Assembly: GCA_966211675.1 (NCBI GenBank) | Contig: CBIHPK010000003.1 | Location: forward strand, 1-64,000 | Direction: 5' to 3' | DNA from: SCUS01 sp966211675 | GTDB lineage: Bacteria; Myxococcota_A; Polyangia; Polyangiales; Ga0077539 | DNA: 64,000 bases | In this document: positions 26,349 through 34,519 of the stretch, in pieces | Layout: each line of letters opens with the position of its first letter | Position numbering within the stretch: position 1 is the first letter of the stretch | Made by a program: the position numbers and the translations under genes | Notes under the pieces: generated by a model | Told to the model about the DNA's origin: nothing | The model's database searches: none | The model's input: only the letters and a program-made list of their open reading frames with translations

Positions 26349-27347
26349 ATGAAGGCACTGGTCACCGGCGCGACGGGATTCCTTGGCAGCCACCTGGTCG
26401 ACGCGCTGCTGGCGCGCGGTCACTCCGTGGTGGCGCTCGCGCGCACCCCGGGGCGCCTGAAGCCCCGCGAGGGGGTTTCCGCGGTGAAGGGGGACATCCT
26501 CGACGCGGACCCGCTCAAGGCGGCGATGGAGGGCTGCGAGGCGGTCTTCCACTGCGCGGGCGTGGTGTCTCGCGACCCGGACGACGGGGAGCTGCTCTGG
26601 CGCACCCACGTGCTGGGCACGCGCAACGTGGCGCAGGCGGCGAAGGCGGCGGGGGTGAAGCGGCTGATCCACGCGAGCACCAGCGGCACCGTGGCCATCA
26701 GCGAGGACGCCACGCAGGTCTCGCGCGAGGACGACCCGACGCCCTACAAGCTGATCGAGAAGTTCCCGTACTACCGCTCGAAGCTCTACGCCGAGCAGGA
26801 GGCGCTGCGGGCCAACGGCGAGGCGCTCGCGGTGGTGAGCGTCAACCCGTCGCTGCTGCTGGGGCCGGGCGACGAGCTCGGCTCCTCCACCGGGGACGTG
26901 AAGGACTTCCTCGACCGGAGGATCCCGGCGATCCCGGCGGGCGGCGTGGCCTACGTCGACGCGCGCGACGCGGCCGAGGCGATGGCGCTCGCGTACGAGA
27001 GGGGGACCCCCGGGCGGCGCTACCTCATCAACGCCAGCAACTGCACCCTGCGGGAGTTCTTCGACCGGCTGGAGCGGGTCACCGGGGTGAAGGCCCCGAC
27101 GCTGCGGCTGCCTCCCTCGCGCACCCTGGCGAGGTTCGGCGCGCAGCTCATGGAGGCCGGCGCGAAGTTCGCGGGCGTCAAGGCCCCGGTGGACGCCACG
27201 AGCGTCGAGATGGCGCAGCTCTACTGGTACTGCGACAGCTCCCGCGCCACGCGCGAGCTCGGATGGACCCCGCGAGACCCCATCGCCACCCTCGCGGACA
27301 CGGTCGACGACCTCCGTGAGCGCACGAGCTACAAGCCCCTTCGTTGA
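26349..27347 (+). CDS. NAD-dependent epimerase/reductase (extended SDR) of the lipid operon
   Basis: Extended short-chain dehydrogenase of 332 aa. The NAD(P)-binding GATGFLG is at residues 7-13 and the catalytic YYRSK near 140, with STSGTVA between them. It resembles HpnA/OleD-type reductases and 3-beta-HSD-like enzymes. It begins 15 bp after the ElbD-like gene in the same direction, so it is very likely the last gene of that operon. It may reduce or epimerise a keto-lipid intermediate, matching the NAD epimerase that accompanies elb genes in myxobacteria as far as I recall. The TGA overlaps an in-frame TTG of the next gene, but that gene probably starts further down. Confidence 0.88.
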   Translation: MKALVTGATGFLGSHLVDALLARGHSVVALARTPGRLKPREGVSAVKGDILDADPLKAAMEGCEAVFHCAGVVSRDPDDGELLWRTHVLGTRNVAQAAKAAGVKRLIHASTSGTVAISEDATQVSREDDPTPYKLIEKFPYYRSKLYAEQEALRANGEALAVVSVNPSLLLGPGDELGSSTGDVKDFLDRRIPAIPAGGVAYVDARDAAEAMALAYERGTPGRRYLINASNCTLREFFDRLERVTGVKAPTLRLPPSRTLARFGAQLMEAGAKFAGVKAPVDATSVEMAQLYWYCDSSRATRELGWTPRDPIATLADTVDDLRERTSYKPLR

Positions 27348-27370
27348 TCGCTCCCCCTCCGAGGTCTCCC

Positions 27371-28294
27371 TTGCGAACGCTCTCCTTCCTTCTCCTCCCC
27401 ATGGTCCTCGCGGGGTGCAGCGATCCGGTGCGCCCTCCGGTCTCGAGCACCGACCTCGGCTCCGTCGCCGACGCCCCCACCGCCGACGCCCCCACCGCCG
27501 ACACCCCCTCGACGGACCGCCCGAGCGATGTCCCCGTGGACGCCGCCACGGACGTACCGAGCGATGTCCCCGTAGACGCCGCGACGGACGTCCCGATGGA
27601 CGTCTCAACGGACATCCCTTCCGACATTCCATCGGACATTCCATCGGACATCCCAACGGATATCCCTTCGGACATCCCTTCCGACATCCCCTCCGACCTG
27701 GGCTTCGACGTCCCGTCGGACAGCGGCTCCGACGCCGGGCTGACGGACGCCCCGGCCGCCGATGGGGCCCTCGACGACAGCGGCCTGGGCGCCTGGTTCA
27801 CCCTCGGGGACGGAACCTGCGGAGCGCGCGCACGCCGGGTGGCGGCGATCCCCGGCACGCACGTCGACCCGGACGCCGGGCCCATCGAGTGGCTGACCAA
27901 CCCTCCCTCCTCGGGCAACCACTTCGGAGCCTGGGCCCACTGGGGCGCCTGGCCCGACCTGGCCCGCGGCTACTGGGTTCACAACCTCGAGCACGGCGGC
28001 GTGGCCTTCCTCTACCGCTGCGCGACGGCGCCCTGCACCGCGACCCGAGACGCGCTCGTCTCCGTGATGAACAGCCTCCCGGTCGACCCGGCGTGCGTGC
28101 CCACGGACGCCGAGCCCACCCGGGCGCGCGTGGTCATCACCAACGACGCGCTCATCACCACCCCCATCGCGGCCAGCGCCTGGGGCGCCGTGTACGAGGC
28201 GAGCTGCGTCGACGCCGCCTCGCTCCGGCAGTTCTACGCGATGTTCGCCGGGCACGCCCCGGAGGACTTCTGCGCCGACGGCTTCGTGCCCTGA
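27371..28294 (+). CDS. Tethered lipoprotein with DUF3105 domain
   Basis: Predicted outer-membrane lipoprotein of 307 aa. The leader ends in VLAGC with Cys16. A 120-residue tether of alternating Asp/Val/Pro/Ser/Ile follows (DVPVDAATDVPSD and DIPSDIPSD runs). The C-terminal half is a DUF3105 domain: NPPSSGNH, then the hallmark HNLEHGG beginning at His204, and conserved Cys residues. DUF3105 has no established activity; the conserved His residues suggest metal binding, which is inference. I start at TTG 27371, preceded by CCGAGG at 6 nt and giving a normal signal peptide; the alternative TTG 27344 overlaps the previous stop and adds a Pro-rich N-terminus. Confidence 0.82.
   Translation: MRTLSFLLLPMVLAGCSDPVRPPVSSTDLGSVADAPTADAPTADTPSTDRPSDVPVDAATDVPSDVPVDAATDVPMDVSTDIPSDIPSDIPSDIPTDIPSDIPSDIPSDLGFDVPSDSGSDAGLTDAPAADGALDDSGLGAWFTLGDGTCGARARRVAAIPGTHVDPDAGPIEWLTNPPSSGNHFGAWAHWGAWPDLARGYWVHNLEHGGVAFLYRCATAPCTATRDALVSVMNSLPVDPACVPTDAEPTRARVVITNDALITTPIAASAWGAVYEASCVDAASLRQFYAMFAGHAPEDFCADGFVP
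27611..27694 (+). repeat. Seven 12-bp tandem repeats encoding DIPS
   Basis: Seven copies of GACATCCCNTCN-like 12-mers lie head to tail, some neighbours identical, encoding (D-I-P-S/T)n in the lipoprotein tether. The period is a multiple of three, so copy-number change would lengthen the stalk without a frameshift. Confidence 0.8.
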
Positions 28295-28310
28295 GCTACG
28301 CGTCCGCGTC

Positions 28311-28460
28311 GAGAGAAGAACCGCAAGGGTCGCAAGGGTCGCAAGGGTCGCAAGGGATTGATGGCATGGGCTGTCGGACGCTCGTCGCCTGCGTCGCCCG
28401 TTCGGCCCTGACGCCCTCGCCCCTCCCTTGCGACCCTTGCGCCCTTGCGGTTCTTCTCTC
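28311..28460. repeat. 150-bp inverted-repeat element with internal 9-bp repeats
   Basis: GAGAGAAGAACCGCAAGGG (28311-28329) and its exact reverse complement (28442-28460) bound the element. Inside the left arm, CGCAAGGG is repeated four times at 9-bp spacing (28322-28356); inside the right arm the complement CCCTTGCG occurs three times (28425-28449). Transcribed RNA could fold into a stem of nearly 30 bp with one bulge and a loop of about 68 nt. It lies between converging lipoprotein genes, 16 bp past one stop and 92 bp from the other. It could be a bidirectional terminator, a REP-like or MITE-like element, or a protein-binding array. No target-site duplication is evident. Confidence 0.8.
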
Positions 28461-28552
28461 ACGGCGCTCGGAGTCAGCGATCCCCGACGAGCCCCCGCAG
28501 GTGGCCGGACGAGCGAGCGTCTCACCCCCCGAGGATCCCCTGTGGAAAGGGA

Positions 28553-29878
28553 CTACGCGCTCACCGAGCGCTCCACCACCACCGGCGCCGAGCCCTCGAA
28601 GAGCGCCCTCGCGCAGGGCGCGATCACCTCGGAGAGCGCCTCCCGCACCGCCGCCGAGTGCTCCTCCGCCCCGAGCCGCCCCCACGCTCGCCAGGCGCCC
28701 GGGTCGACGCCCTCCTCCATCACGGTCACCGCCGGGGCGCGGGAGAGCGCGTCGGCGAAGCAGCGCTCGGCCACGCCGCGGAGCTTCGGGTGCTCGTTCA
28801 ATGCCCAGGCCACGAAGCGCCACGCGAGGCCGGCGTGCCGCTCCTCGTCCGCCGCGATGCGGGTGAGCGCCGCGACCGCCTCGGGCTCCGTCGCGCCCCG
28901 CAGCTGCGCCTGCGCCACCAGCGCCGCGATGGTCTCGCCCACGCAGCCCTCGACGATCGCGTCGCGCAGGGACTTCTCCGCGCCGAGGCCGTCGAGCGCC
29001 CCGCCCACGTCGAGCGCGCCGGGGCCCTCGGTGGAGCCGTCGAGCCGAGAGGCCAGCGCGAGGCAGGAGCGAGCGTGCGAGACCTCGTCGAGCGCCGCCT
29101 GCTGCGCGTCGGCCAGCAGCGAGGGCGGAGCGCCCAGGGCCATGAGCTCCAGGGTGAAGCGGGCGAAGGAGGCCACCGAGGCGTGCTCCATCCGGCCGTC
29201 GTCGCGCCACTGCCTCGCGAGCGCCCGGCGGGTCGTCGCGTCGAGCTCCGCGACCTCCCCCTCCGAGGCCACCGACCACGCGGACCCTACGACCATCCTC
29301 GCCGCGCGCGCCTCCCCGGCGACCATCATCGGGCGCCCGCAGCAGGCCATCTCGCACCAGAGGTAGCAGCACTGGTCGCCCTCCACCTCGACCGCGTAGG
29401 CGGGGTTGCAGCAGCCGCTCTGGACATACCTGGGGGAGTAACAGCCGTTCGGCTCGCTGGGCACGTCGAGGGGCGGAAGACCGCCATCCCCCGTCCCCGC
29501 GTCCTCGGGAGGGCGCAGCCCCGGCGGGTTGCGGATGCGGTCCTCGACCTGCGCTCGGGTCATGCACTGCCGCTTCCCGCGCCCGGCCGAGCACAGCGGC
29601 GGCGTGTCGACGGTCGGAGCGTCCACCACGTCGGGACGGTCCACGGAGGGGGGCACGTCCAGGGGCGCGCCGGTGTCGACGGGAGTCCCCAGGTCGAGCG
29701 GAGTCACCCGATCGACGGGAGCGCCGAGGTCGACGGGCGCTCCGGTGTCGAGGGCGGTGTCCGCGGAGGCGTCCGTCGCGGTCACGGAGTCGGCGCAGCC
29801 CAGCGGGAGCAGCGGCGCAAGCGTGGCGAGGAGACCGTACCGGAAGCGGGTGGCGTTGCGCATGATGCGCGGGAGCAT
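28553..29878 (-). CDS. Tethered lipoprotein with ferritin-like di-iron domain
   Basis: Predicted lipoprotein of 441 aa. The signal peptide ends LPLGC (Cys28), followed by a Asp/Val/Pro/Thr tether to about 105 and a Cys-rich segment (CCYLWCEMACCG) near 175. The last 220 residues form a four-helix ferritin/rubrerythrin-like domain with metal-ligand pattern E-H (Glu231/His232), ExxH (DEVSHA), E (EGCVGE) and ExxH (DEERHA). All ligands for a carboxylate-bridged di-iron site look intact. Export of such a domain as a surface lipoprotein suggests extracytoplasmic iron or oxidant handling; that role is inference. ATG 29878 and ATG 29863 are both possible; neither has a good ribosome-binding site. Confidence 0.82.
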   Translation of the reverse strand: MLPRIMRNATRFRYGLLATLAPLLPLGCADSVTATDASADTALDTGAPVDLGAPVDRVTPLDLGTPVDTGAPLDVPPSVDRPDVVDAPTVDTPPLCSAGRGKRQCMTRAQVEDRIRNPPGLRPPEDAGTGDGGLPPLDVPSEPNGCYSPRYVQSGCCNPAYAVEVEGDQCCYLWCEMACCGRPMMVAGEARAARMVVGSAWSVASEGEVAELDATTRRALARQWRDDGRMEHASVASFARFTLELMALGAPPSLLADAQQAALDEVSHARSCLALASRLDGSTEGPGALDVGGALDGLGAEKSLRDAIVEGCVGETIAALVAQAQLRGATEPEAVAALTRIAADEERHAGLAWRFVAWALNEHPKLRGVAERCFADALSRAPAVTVMEEGVDPGAWRAWGRLGAEEHSAAVREALSEVIAPCARALFEGSAPVVVERSVSA

Positions 29879-29912
29879 GGCACCGGCCGTGCCGCTCAGA
29901 AAGGTGGGGCGG

Positions 29913-30638
29913 TCAGAGCGCGATGCGCTGGAGCGTGCCGGCGCTGTCGATGCCGTAGAGGTTGCCGCTCGCCGAGAAGAGGTGGCGGATGTCGCTCAGG
30001 TCGGCGCCGGTGAGCTCCTCGTAGGCGCCGTCTTCGAGCGTGGTGGCGCCGAGCGCGCCGTCTTCCTCGACCGCGTAGAAGACGCCCTGGTGGATCGTCG
30101 CCGCGAGCGTGTCGTCGTAGGCCCCTTCGGCGCCGAAGAGTTCCCACTCGCCGCTCTCCGCGTCGACCTTGTAGAGCGAGCCGTCGTTCTCCAGCACGTA
30201 GACGTAGCCCTGCCAGAAGAAGAGCTGGTCGGTGTCGTAGCCCTCGCCGAGCTCCGTGGCGTCGCCGCCGTCGACCGGCATCGCGAAGAGGCTCCCGTCC
30301 TCGTCGACGTAGTAGACGGTGCCGTCGGACGCGTCCGCGGCGACCACGTCACCCCACGCGCCGTCCTCGCCGATCTGCTCCCACTCGCCCGAGGTCGGGT
30401 CGATCTGGTAGAGCGTGCCGCTCTCCTCGATGGCGTAGAGCAGCCCCTCGTCGGTGCCGTCCGCCAGCAGCAGGCGGGTGTTGTAGCCCTCGCCGAGAGC
30501 CTTGAAGGCGCCGTACTTCGCGCTCGTCGAGTAGAGCGTGCCGCCCTCCTCGTAGGTGAAGAGCTTGCGGCCGAGGCCCACGCCGGTGACCGTGTTCTTC
30601 CACAGGCCGACCTCGCTCTCCTGGATCTTGCTGACCAT
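29913..30638 (-). CDS. Acidic beta-propeller-like repeat protein, cytosolic
   Basis: Function not recognised. The 241-aa, strongly acidic protein has no signal peptide. About five repeats of some 40 residues each carry a GxxYxVDExGSLY-type core (LLYAIEESGTLY, VYYVDEDGSLF, VYVLENDGSLY, VFYAVEEDGAL, NLYGIDSAGTL). The spacing resembles tachylectin-2-like five-bladed propellers. The first and last pieces look like complementary half-blades, as in a ring closed by strand exchange. Start ATG 30638 is chosen over ATG 30653 because GGAGGAG lies 6 nt before it. It is downstream of the urate operon on the same strand but separated by 109 bp. A sugar-binding role is only a possibility. Confidence 0.72.
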   Translation of the reverse strand: MVSKIQESEVGLWKNTVTGVGLGRKLFTYEEGGTLYSTSAKYGAFKALGEGYNTRLLLADGTDEGLLYAIEESGTLYQIDPTSGEWEQIGEDGAWGDVVAADASDGTVYYVDEDGSLFAMPVDGGDATELGEGYDTDQLFFWQGYVYVLENDGSLYKVDAESGEWELFGAEGAYDDTLAATIHQGVFYAVEEDGALGATTLEDGAYEELTGADLSDIRHLFSASGNLYGIDSAGTLQRIAL

Positions 30639-30644
30639 CTTCGA

Positions 30645-30651
30645 CTCCTCC
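30645..30651 (-). promoter_or_regulatory. Shine-Dalgarno that selects the second ATG
   Basis: GGAGGAG on the minus strand lies six bases before ATG 30638 and overlaps the codons that would follow the alternative ATG at 30653. This makes 30638 the likely start of the propeller-like protein. Confidence 0.55.
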
Positions 30652-30747
30652 ATTCGCGCAGCGGGAATCCTTCTCCCCCGCGCGGGCGGCGCACCCTCGC
30701 ACAGTCTCCACCGCGCGCGCCATCACGGCGTCACGTCCCAAGCGCTC

Positions 30748-31263
30748 TCAGCCCGCGGGTTCGGCCACGGAGAGCGCGCCCTGCGACAGCGGGACCACCG
30801 CGCAGTCGCCCTCGGAGCCGTCCTCCCAGACCAGGCAGGTGAAGTCGATGGGCGCGTCCAGGGCGATCATCGGGTGGTGCCACACGCCGGGCCGGTAGCT
30901 CACGCCCTGCGTCGCCGTCGCCACGAAGGCCCGCGCGGTGGAGAGGTCCGGCGCGTCGCCGCCGAGCGCCACCAGCACCAGGTAGCGCCGGGCGTTCATG
31001 GGGATGAACACCTGCGTCGAGAGCGGGTGCTTCTCCAGCAGCGCGACCTCCATGGGCCACTCGGTCCTCGGGGCGCAGCGGAAGCTGCACACGTTGAGCG
31101 TGGCGTGAGGGCGCAGCGTGGCGACCTCCGCGAGGCGGTCGCGGCGCGCGGCGGTGCCCTGGTTGGCGGGCTTCGCGGCGACGTCCGGGCGATCGGCGGA
31201 GACCACGTCGCCGAAGGGCGCGTAGGCCTCCGGGGTGAGGGCCACGGGGGTGAGCCAGCGCAC
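30748..31263 (-). CDS. allA: Ureidoglycolate lyase
   Basis: Cytoplasmic enzyme of 171 aa that cleaves ureidoglycolate to glyoxylate and urea, the last step of allantoin breakdown. The AllA fold is recognisable from EAYAPFGDVV at the N-terminus, the central LEKHPLSTQVFIPM and RYLVLVA, and GVWHHPM near residue 127, which carries the family's active-site His pair. Length matches the family (about 160-170). It starts at a GTG only 1 bp after the uraH stop, so it is translated from the same mRNA. It is the last gene of the five-gene urate operon. No urease genes are present to use the urea. Confidence 0.92.
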   Translation of the reverse strand: MRWLTPVALTPEAYAPFGDVVSADRPDVAAKPANQGTAARRDRLAEVATLRPHATLNVCSFRCAPRTEWPMEVALLEKHPLSTQVFIPMNARRYLVLVALGGDAPDLSTARAFVATATQGVSYRPGVWHHPMIALDAPIDFTCLVWEDGSEGDCAVVPLSQGALSVAEPAG

Positions 31264-31264
31264 G

Positions 31265-31609
31265 TCAGCTGCCGCGATAGGTGCTGTAGCCGAAGGGGCT
31301 GAGCAGCAGCGGGACGTGGTGGTGCTGGCCCGCGTCGCGCACCCGGAAGACGATCACCGCCTCGGGGAAGAAGCCCTCGACGCCGAGCCCGCTGAAGTAC
31401 GAGTCGGTGTCGAAGGTGAGGCGGTACACGCCCACCGCGAGGCGCATGGAGGGCGGGACCAGCGTGCGCAGCCGGCCGTCCTCGTCCGTCACGCCGACGC
31501 CCATGGGGGCCCAGGCGCCGTCGTCCACGCGGTGCTCGAGGGTGATCGCGACGCCCGCCGCGGGGCGGCCTCGCGCGGTGTCCAGGACGTGGGTGGTGAT
31601 GCTGTTCAT
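31265..31609 (-). CDS. uraH: 5-hydroxyisourate hydrolase (transthyretin-like protein)
   Basis: Enzyme of 114 aa converting 5-hydroxyisourate, the product of urate oxidation, to OHCU. Signature features are ITTHVLDTARGRPA at the N-terminus with the catalytic His, the HHHVPLLLSPFGYSTYRGS end with the family's C-terminal YRGS tetrapeptide, and a length typical of TLPs. No signal peptide precedes the domain, so it is cytosolic. The ATG at 31609 overlaps the stop of the allantoicase-decarboxylase gene (ATGA), implying coupling. A longer open frame upstream is a shadow within that gene. Confidence 0.95.
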   Translation of the reverse strand: MNSITTHVLDTARGRPAAGVAITLEHRVDDGAWAPMGVGVTDEDGRLRTLVPPSMRLAVGVYRLTFDTDSYFSGLGVEGFFPEAVIVFRVRDAGQHHHVPLLLSPFGYSTYRGS

Positions 31610-33132
31610 GGTTCGAGGAGCTTCTCCAGCCGGAGTCGGGTGATGCGGTGCTGCTCGGCCGCGGCGACGCGCAGCTCCGCGGCGGGGTCGTTCTTCATCC
31701 GAGCGCGGGCGAGGGTGAGCATCTCGTCGAGGCTCCGCCCGGTGGCGCAGACGATGTAGATGAATCCGAAGCGAGCCTCGTAGGCCCGGTTGATCTCCGC
31801 GAGCTCGGCGCGCATCGCCTCCGTCGCGCCCTGGATGCCCGACTGCTCGGCGCTCGACCAGGCCTTGGCAGTGGCGTCCTGCCCCGCGGCGGCCTTCTTC
31901 TCGCCGATGCGAGGGTGCGCTCGGAAGGCCTCCTGCCAGTCCTCCGAGGAGGTCCACGACCAGGTGGCGTCGGCGGTCGCGAGCAGGTCGGCGACGGTGG
32001 CGTAGGGCTGCCCCTCGCGCATCCACTCGATCCAGCGAGACGAGCCGCAGCAGGACCTCAGCGCCGCCTCCGCCGCCGCCGGGGTGAGCGTGTTGAAGCG
32101 CCGCAACCCGAGACCCTGGCGGGCCTCCGCGGAGAGCGTCCCGAAGGCGCGAAGTCGGCTCACGCCCCCGTCGGGGAAGACCTCCAGCCGAAGGTGCGTG
32201 GCCTCCCCGGCGGGCAGCAGCTCGTCCTCGAACCAGTGGCGGGTGTCCGCCTGGAGCTTCGTGCGAGGCAGCAGCTCACGCCACGCGTGCTCGTCCGCGA
32301 GGCGGGCCTCACCGCCCTCCCCCGTCGCGTCGCAGACCATCACCCGGCAGGTGTCCGGGTAGTTGCCCTTGAAGTGGTGCGTGTCGATGACGAGCCGAGA
32401 GAGCACTCCTCGCGCGGCGAGCTTCACCAGGGCCCAGTCGTGGTGCGGACCGCGGCTGCGCCGGGTCTCCCAGCCGTCGCCCATGTTGAGCGCGCGGTCG
32501 GGCATGATGAGGTTTCGCCGCTCGCCGAAGAACATGTCGCTGCACGTCACGACGTGGGCGCCGTTCTCCGCGGCCGCGAGGTCGACCTCTCCTCGGGCGT
32601 GGCCGGTGCGCTTCCAGTCGGGCACCGCCTCGCCGAAGACCCGCAGTCGCGCCACGCCCCCATCGGGGAAGATGTTCAATCGCACATGCGAGAACGCATG
32701 CGGAACCTCGATGGAGAAGAGGTTCTTCGAGTCGCCGTTCAGGGGTGACTTCGGGAGCACCTCGATCCACTCCATGGAGGGGTCCGTGAGCTCCTCGATG
32801 CGGGCGTCGGTGCGCGCCGCGCAGGCCTCGATGGAGCAGTGCGAGGGGAAGTTTCCGCGGAAGAAGGCCGTGTCCACCACCACGCCTCGGATCACCCCCG
32901 GGACGCCCAGTCGCACGATGGCCCAGTCGTGCCCGGCGACGCGCTTTCGCCGGCTCTCCCAGCCGTCCATCCACTTGCCTCGGTCGGTGTACTCGTGCGG
33001 CAGGAAGACGGCGTCGGCGGGCTTGAGGAGGTTCTCCTTCTCGGCGAAGAAGTCGTCGCTCGCGGCGATCACGGCGCCTCGCAGGCGCAGCGAGGCGAGG
33101 TCCATCAGTTCGGTGAAGGGGGCTTGCGTCAT
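31606..33132 (-). CDS. Fused allantoicase and OHCU decarboxylase
   Basis: Bifunctional protein of 508 aa. Residues 1-335 are allantoicase (Alc), made of two jelly-roll repeats, each with DFFAEKENL/DMFFGERRNL, HDWAIVRLG/HDWALVKLA and FPDGGVxRLRxFG; it splits allantoate into ureidoglycolate and urea. Residues 340-508 are OHCU decarboxylase (UraD), with His406 in AHPRIGEK and the SSAEQ motif; it turns OHCU into S-allantoin. The two steps are not consecutive: allantoinase, encoded next door, works between them. ATG 33132 overlaps the allB stop (ATGA) and the gene ends in ATGA with uraH. Both halves look full length with intact motifs. Equivalent symbols would be alc and uraD. Confidence 0.93.
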   Translation of the reverse strand: MTQAPFTELMDLASLRLRGAVIAASDDFFAEKENLLKPADAVFLPHEYTDRGKWMDGWESRRKRVAGHDWAIVRLGVPGVIRGVVVDTAFFRGNFPSHCSIEACAARTDARIEELTDPSMEWIEVLPKSPLNGDSKNLFSIEVPHAFSHVRLNIFPDGGVARLRVFGEAVPDWKRTGHARGEVDLAAAENGAHVVTCSDMFFGERRNLIMPDRALNMGDGWETRRSRGPHHDWALVKLAARGVLSRLVIDTHHFKGNYPDTCRVMVCDATGEGGEARLADEHAWRELLPRTKLQADTRHWFEDELLPAGEATHLRLEVFPDGGVSRLRAFGTLSAEARQGLGLRRFNTLTPAAAEAALRSCCGSSRWIEWMREGQPYATVADLLATADATWSWTSSEDWQEAFRAHPRIGEKKAAAGQDATAKAWSSAEQSGIQGATEAMRAELAEINRAYEARFGFIYIVCATGRSLDEMLTLARARMKNDPAAELRVAAAEQHRITRLRLEKLLEP

Positions 33133-34505
33133 GAGCGTGTGATCCAGCGCCCGGAGGGGGCGATCGGGGTGGTGCGGTCGTAGGCCGGGGCGCCGCGCAG
33201 GAAGGTCTGCCGCACGACCCCTCGCAGCGTCTCTCCCTCGTAGGGAGTGAGCTTGTTGCGATGATGGATGAAGGGCGCGCTCACCACGAAGGTCGCGTCC
33301 GGGTCGAAGACCACCAGGTCGGCGTCCATGCCCTCGGCGAGGGCGCCCTTGCGACCGGCGATCCCAGCGTGCTTCGCCGGGGCGCGGCACATCCACTCCA
33401 CCACCCGGTCGAGCCCGATGCCCCGGGCGTGCGCCTCGCTCCACACCGCGGAGAGGCTGAACTGCAGCCCCGCGATGCCTCCCCAGGCCGCCATGAAGTC
33501 ACCGGACTCCACCCGCTTGAGGTCCGGTGTGCAGGGCGAGTGGTCGGAGACGACCATGGAGAGGAGGCCGTCTTGAAGGGCCTTCCAGAGCCGATCGCGG
33601 TTGCCTCGGTCCCGGATGGGCGGAGCGCACTTGTACCAGGTGGCCCCATCGGGGACCTGCTCGGCGGTGAAGTGGAGATAGTGCGGAGCGGTCTCGGCGG
33701 TGAGCGGAACGCCCTCGTCGCGCGCCCTCGCCAGCGTCTCCAGCGCCCCCGCGGAGGAGAGGTGGACGACGTGCACGGGCGTCCCGATCTCCTTGCAGAG
33801 CCGGTAGAGGAGGGCCACCGCCTCGTCCTCCGCGGCGGGGGGACGGGAGCGAAGCCAGGTCGAGTAGGCGCGGCTGTCGGGCGGCGGAGACTCTTCGGCC
33901 ATCGCCCTCGTGGCGGCGTCGAGGGGCCCCGGCAGCTCGGCGTGCACCATGAAGACGGCGCCCGTCCCATGGAGCCGTATGAGCGCTCGGCGCACGTCGT
34001 CAGCGTCCACGCAGGGAAACTCATCGACCCCGGAGGGCGCGAGGAAACACTTGAACCCGAGGGCTCCTCGGCCGAGCACGTCGGCGAGCACCGAGGTGTC
34101 GCCGCGGGTGTTGTCGGGGATCGCCCCTCCCCAGAGGCCCACGTCGACGGAGCATCGGCCGTCCATGGTCTCGGCCTTGGTCATCAGCCCGGCGGTAGTG
34201 GTCACCGGCGGAAGGCTGTTGAGGGGCATGTCGACCACGGTGGTGATGCCCCCGGCGGCGGCGGCGCGCGTGGCGCTCTCGAAGCCCTCCCACTCGGTGC
34301 GACCGGGCTCGTTGATGTGAACGTGCGTGTCGACCACGCCGGGCATCAGCACGAGCTCGCCCACGTCGAGCGACCCGGCTCCGGCGGGGAAGTCGGCGTG
34401 GTCGGAGACGCGGGTGATGCGCCCGTCGCGGACGTGCACCGAGGCGGCGCGGATGCCCGCGGGGGTCACCACGCGGGCGCTGCGAAAGACCTTCTCGTCG
34501 GCCAT
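33129..34505 (-). CDS. allB: Allantoinase
   Basis: Amidohydrolase-superfamily enzyme of 458 aa that opens allantoin to allantoate. Zinc ligands His61 and His63 are seen in DTHVHINEPG, the candidate carbamylated Lys in GALGFKCFLAP, further His in VHVVHLSS and ETAPHYLHF, and the catalytic Asp in VSDHSPC. This set is typical of AllB rather than dihydroorotase or hydantoinase, and the operon context settles it. It starts at ATG 34505, 14 bp downstream of puuD, and overlaps the fused allantoicase gene by 4 nt. Confidence 0.93.
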   Translation of the reverse strand: MADEKVFRSARVVTPAGIRAASVHVRDGRITRVSDHADFPAGAGSLDVGELVLMPGVVDTHVHINEPGRTEWEGFESATRAAAAGGITTVVDMPLNSLPPVTTTAGLMTKAETMDGRCSVDVGLWGGAIPDNTRGDTSVLADVLGRGALGFKCFLAPSGVDEFPCVDADDVRRALIRLHGTGAVFMVHAELPGPLDAATRAMAEESPPPDSRAYSTWLRSRPPAAEDEAVALLYRLCKEIGTPVHVVHLSSAGALETLARARDEGVPLTAETAPHYLHFTAEQVPDGATWYKCAPPIRDRGNRDRLWKALQDGLLSMVVSDHSPCTPDLKRVESGDFMAAWGGIAGLQFSLSAVWSEAHARGIGLDRVVEWMCRAPAKHAGIAGRKGALAEGMDADLVVFDPDATFVVSAPFIHHRNKLTPYEGETLRGVVRQTFLRGAPAYDRTTPIAPSGRWITRS

Positions 34506-34519
34506 GGGCGGTGTGTTCC

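Noticed and set aside
21723..27656. Very long antisense open frame (about 1977 codons) across the lipid operon
   Set aside because: Typical shadow in high-GC DNA: rich in Arg/His/Val, no domains, and the plus strand encodes recognisable enzymes throughout.
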